The position numbers were made by a program, and so were the translations under genes. The notes beneath the pieces are model-generated. The model had not been told where the DNA came from, did no database searches, and saw only the letters and a program-made list of their open reading frames with translations. From NCBI GenBank assembly GCA_002433335.1, contig DJHY01000286.1:1-17277 (forward strand): a stretch of DNA of 17,277 bases, written 5' to 3'. Source of the DNA: Rhodospirillaceae bacterium UBA6608 (lineage in GTDB: Bacteria; Pseudomonadota; Alphaproteobacteria; Rhodospirillales_A; Casp-alpha2). Below, piece after piece: positions 15,622-17,277 of the stretch. Position 1 is the stretch's first letter, and each line of letters begins with the position of its first letter.

Positions 15622-16310
15622 GTAGTCTTGTCCTCTGATCGTTTGACGTCGCGTTGATCCCCCAACAGTTTCAGGCGCGCCTTTTCGGCCCGGGCGATGT
15701 GCTTGCGGGCCAGGCGCTCGGCCTTTTCCGGCTCGCGGGCGCGGATCGCTTCCATCAGCGCCATGTGTTCCTCATGGGCGGCAGCGGCGCGATCGGGAAA
15801 GGAATACGTCGTGCCCCTGAGCAGGGCCAGAGCGTCGGACAAAGCCGCCGCCGATTTCAGCAGGTAGCGGTTGTGGGCGGCCTGGAACAGGGCGTCGTGG
15901 AATTTGCGGTTGGCGTCGGCCATCTTCACGGGGTCGTTGGTTTCCGGCGAGGCCGAGTTCAGACAATCTTCCATATAGGCCAGTTCCGGCACCGAGGCGT
16001 GCTGCGCCGCAAGGCGCGCCGCCGCGCCGTCGAGCACCCGCCGCATGGCGTAGAATTCGACGATCTGCTGCTGGTCCAATTCGGCGACGACCACGCCGCG
16101 CCAGGGTTCGAACACCAGCAGGCCGTCGGCCTGCAGCCGCCGCATGGCTTCGCGCACCGGCGTGCGGCTGACGCCCAGCCAGTCGGCGACTTCGGTTTCG
16201 CGGATACGGGTGCCGGGCGGATAGCGGCCGGCCTTGATGGCGTCGCGCAGGCGGGCGTGTACGTATTCGCCGCGCGAGACCTGTTCCAGGGATTCTTCGC
16301 GCTCGCTCAT
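15618..16310 (-). CDS. GntR family transcriptional regulator, FCD subfamily
   Basis: A 230-residue regulator. The winged helix spans about residues 13-78 (LRDAIKAGRYPPGTRIRETEVADWLGVSRTPVREAMRRLQADGLL). An all-helical FCD effector domain spans about 85-215. The FCD metal or carboxylate site is visible: D132 and H138 (ADANRKFH), H179 or H182 (HEEH) and H204 (ARKHIARAE). FCD regulators respond to organic acids such as lactate, gluconate or citrate-like compounds, often as repressors relieved by the substrate. The start shares its A with the thioesterase stop (TAATG), and its stop overlaps the hydrolase start by 4 bp. Three copies of TGTATACAAT in the window are its most likely operators, including two at its own operon promoter, implying autoregulation. 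Confidence 0.95.
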   Translation of the reverse strand: MSEREESLEQVSRGEYVHARLRDAIKAGRYPPGTRIRETEVADWLGVSRTPVREAMRRLQADGLLVFEPWRGVVVAELDQQQIVEFYAMRRVLDGAAARLAAQHASVPELAYMEDCLNSASPETNDPVKMADANRKFHDALFQAAHNRYLLKSAAALSDALALLRGTTYSFPDRAAAAHEEHMALMEAIRAREPEKAERLARKHIARAEKARLKLLGDQRDVKRSEDKTT

Positions 16311-16762
16311 TATGAAGCCGCGGCCTCCTCCAGTTGGCGTTGCAGTTCCTCCCGAATATCGGTGGGAACAGGACAGGATTTACGGGTGCCCAGATCGATG
16401 AACACGTTCGTGCTTTCGGCGTTGGCGTAAAGTTTGCCATCCAGGAACACGCCGGTTCCGATGGTGATCGAGGAATTGCCGATCCGCTTGATGCAGGTGC
16501 CGACGTCGACCGTGCCCGGGTAGTGCATTTCGGCGCGGTAATCGATCAGGACGCGGGCCAAGACGAAATCGATCCCCGGGTGGGTTTCCGGCTTCAGATA
16601 CTGGGTCACATAGGCGTTTCGGCCCGCTTCGATAAATGCGGCATAGGAAACGTTGTTGATATGGCCCATGCTGTCCTGGTCGGAAAAACGGAGGGTGACC
16701 GGTGTCCAATGACGAAAGGTTTCCGCTCGCGTGAGGTCGATGGTCAGCGACTGGTCGTTCAT
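16310..16762 (-). CDS. Acyl-CoA thioesterase, hot-dog (4HBT) fold
   Basis: A 150-residue thioesterase of the 4-hydroxybenzoyl-CoA thioesterase/YbgC group. The signature is RFSDQDSMGHINNVSYAAFIEAGR (25-48), with D30 at the catalytic Asp position and GHINN conserved. Family members hydrolyse acyl-CoA to acid plus CoA in the cytoplasm. I chose the ATG at 16762; the frame is open further up to 16873, but that stretch contains the two operator-like palindromes and is not homologous in character. The ribosome binding site is weak (GGAAGA). It is the first gene of a minus-strand operon and its stop overlaps the GntR start (TAATG). It may release stalled CoA esters of the pathway. Confidence 0.9.
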   Translation of the reverse strand: MNDQSLTIDLTRAETFRHWTPVTLRFSDQDSMGHINNVSYAAFIEAGRNAYVTQYLKPETHPGIDFVLARVLIDYRAEMHYPGTVDVGTCIKRIGNSSITIGTGVFLDGKLYANAESTNVFIDLGTRKSCPVPTDIREELQRQLEEAAAS

Positions 16763-16962
16763 GGCCTGCTTGCTTTCTTCCCTGATGTAGGCGGGGCCGG
16801 ATCGGCGAGATCGGCGCCGTGCCGTGTTTTTTTGGATGATCCGAGGGCGTGTATACAATACCAATGTATACAATGGCTGTCTTTTTCGTCAGGGGTGAAA
16901 TGCATCGTGCGGTTGCGTTGACGGGTTGAAAGAAGGTGGTCTTGGTGAAGGGAGACAAGGTT
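16763..16962. promoter_or_regulatory. Divergent promoter with two GntR-type operators
   Basis: A 200-bp interval between the thioesterase operon and the TAXI receptor gene. TGTATACAAT occurs at 16850-16859 and again at 16865-16874, same orientation, centres 15 bp apart, so dimers could bind side by side on nearly the same DNA face. On the minus strand a weak -35-like CTGACG (plus 16887-16892) precedes TATACA (plus 16865-16870) by 16 bp. The second operator would then overlap the -10 box and the first would lie at the start site. The plus-strand promoter could not be placed. Binding here could repress both directions. Confidence 0.7.
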
Positions 16963-17277
16963 ATGCGGGCACGGAAAGCAATCCGGCGCGTGATCTGCGG
17001 TTTGGCGGCTATCGTCGCCGTGGCCGGGGGCGTGCTGACGGCCTGGGCGGTGTCGGACAAGGCCGAAGCCCAGAAGATGCTGTTCTTCCGGATTGCCAGT
17101 GGCGCCGCCGGCGGAACCTATTTCCCCATGGCGGGGTTGCTTGCCAACGTCATTTCCAATCCTCCCGGCGCGCGTAGCTGCGCCAAGGGCGGCAATTGCG
17201 GGATGGAGGGGTTGGTCGCCTTCGCGCAATCGACGCACGGCTCGGTCGCCAACGTGTTCTCCCTGGATACGGATTTA
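16963..17277 (+). CDS. TAXI family TRAP transporter solute-binding receptor (3' end cut by window edge)
   Basis: 105 codons are visible of a protein that is normally about 320-340 residues. A Sec signal peptide (RRVICGLAAIVAVAGGVLTAWAV, cleavage likely after AEA at about 36) sends it to the periplasm. The mature start, LFFRIASGAAGGTYFPMAGLLANVIS, is the TAXI fold opening, and the stretch ending GSVANVFSLDTDL fits the next conserved strand. TAXI receptors hand organic acids such as glutamate, oxo acids or aromatic acids to a fused TRAP permease that uses the Na+ or H+ gradient; that permease should follow beyond the window. The ATG has GGAGA 8 bases upstream. Divergent from the GntR operon, it probably imports that operon's substrate. 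Confidence 0.93.
   Translation, partial: MRARKAIRRVICGLAAIVAVAGGVLTAWAVSDKAEAQKMLFFRIASGAAGGTYFPMAGLLANVISNPPGARSCAKGGNCGMEGLVAFAQSTHGSVANVFSLDTDL

Noticed and set aside
1..17277. Search for CRISPR repeats, tRNA genes, insertion sequences, toxin-antitoxin or phage-defence genes
   Set aside because: No regular direct repeats, tRNA-like cloverleaf, transposase motif or known defence domain could be recognised; all major frames fit metabolic, transport or regulatory families.

Overview
The window is GC-rich with closely packed genes. The protein families (TAXI-type TRAP receptor, FCD-type GntR regulator, PAS_5-like small protein, PraR/PhrR-like XRE regulator, ArsR-EamA pair) point to an alphaproteobacterium, most like a free-living Rhodospirillales relative. 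That placement is inferred from gene content only. I found no rRNA, tRNA, CRISPR array, insertion sequence or phage gene.

Layout. (1) 1-1509, minus strand: an SDR oxidoreductase cut by the left edge, preceded by a palindromic operator-like site, then an ArsR-type regulator. (2) 1641-3427: an EamA/DMT exporter, divergent from the ArsR gene and overlapping tail-to-tail with a CmcJ/NvfI-type non-haem iron oxygenase. (3) 3535-7818, minus strand: a two-gene RND efflux system, with adaptor and pump abutting as TAGATG and no outer-membrane factor nearby. (4) 8040-10776: unlinked small genes (ABM monooxygenase-like, GNAT acetyltransferase, PAS protein) and a cytoplasmic M20 peptidase. (5) 10786-11358: an XRE regulator with its own intrinsic terminator. 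(6) 11527-16762, minus strand: a six-gene cluster read in the order hot-dog thioesterase, GntR/FCD regulator, serine hydrolase, gamma-carbonic-anhydrase-like protein, acyl-CoA synthetase, citryl-CoA-lyase-like enzyme. (7) 16963 to the right edge, plus strand: the start of a TAXI-TRAP solute receptor, divergent from that cluster.

The most interesting structure is a probable regulon. The ten bases TGTATACAAT, built on the palindrome TGTATACA, occur twice 15 bp apart in the divergent promoter between the thioesterase operon and the TAXI receptor. They occur once more about 30 bp upstream of the SDR gene at the far left of the window, some 16 kb away. The GntR regulator encoded in the operon is the obvious candidate to bind them. 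Taken together, this suggests an undescribed catabolic pathway for an imported organic acid: uptake by TAXI-TRAP, hydrolysis of an ester, lactone or amide by the serine hydrolase, CoA activation by the ligase, C-C cleavage by the citryl-CoA-lyase homologue, oxidation by the SDR, and removal of stalled CoA esters by two thioesterase-like proteins. The substrate cannot be read from the sequence.
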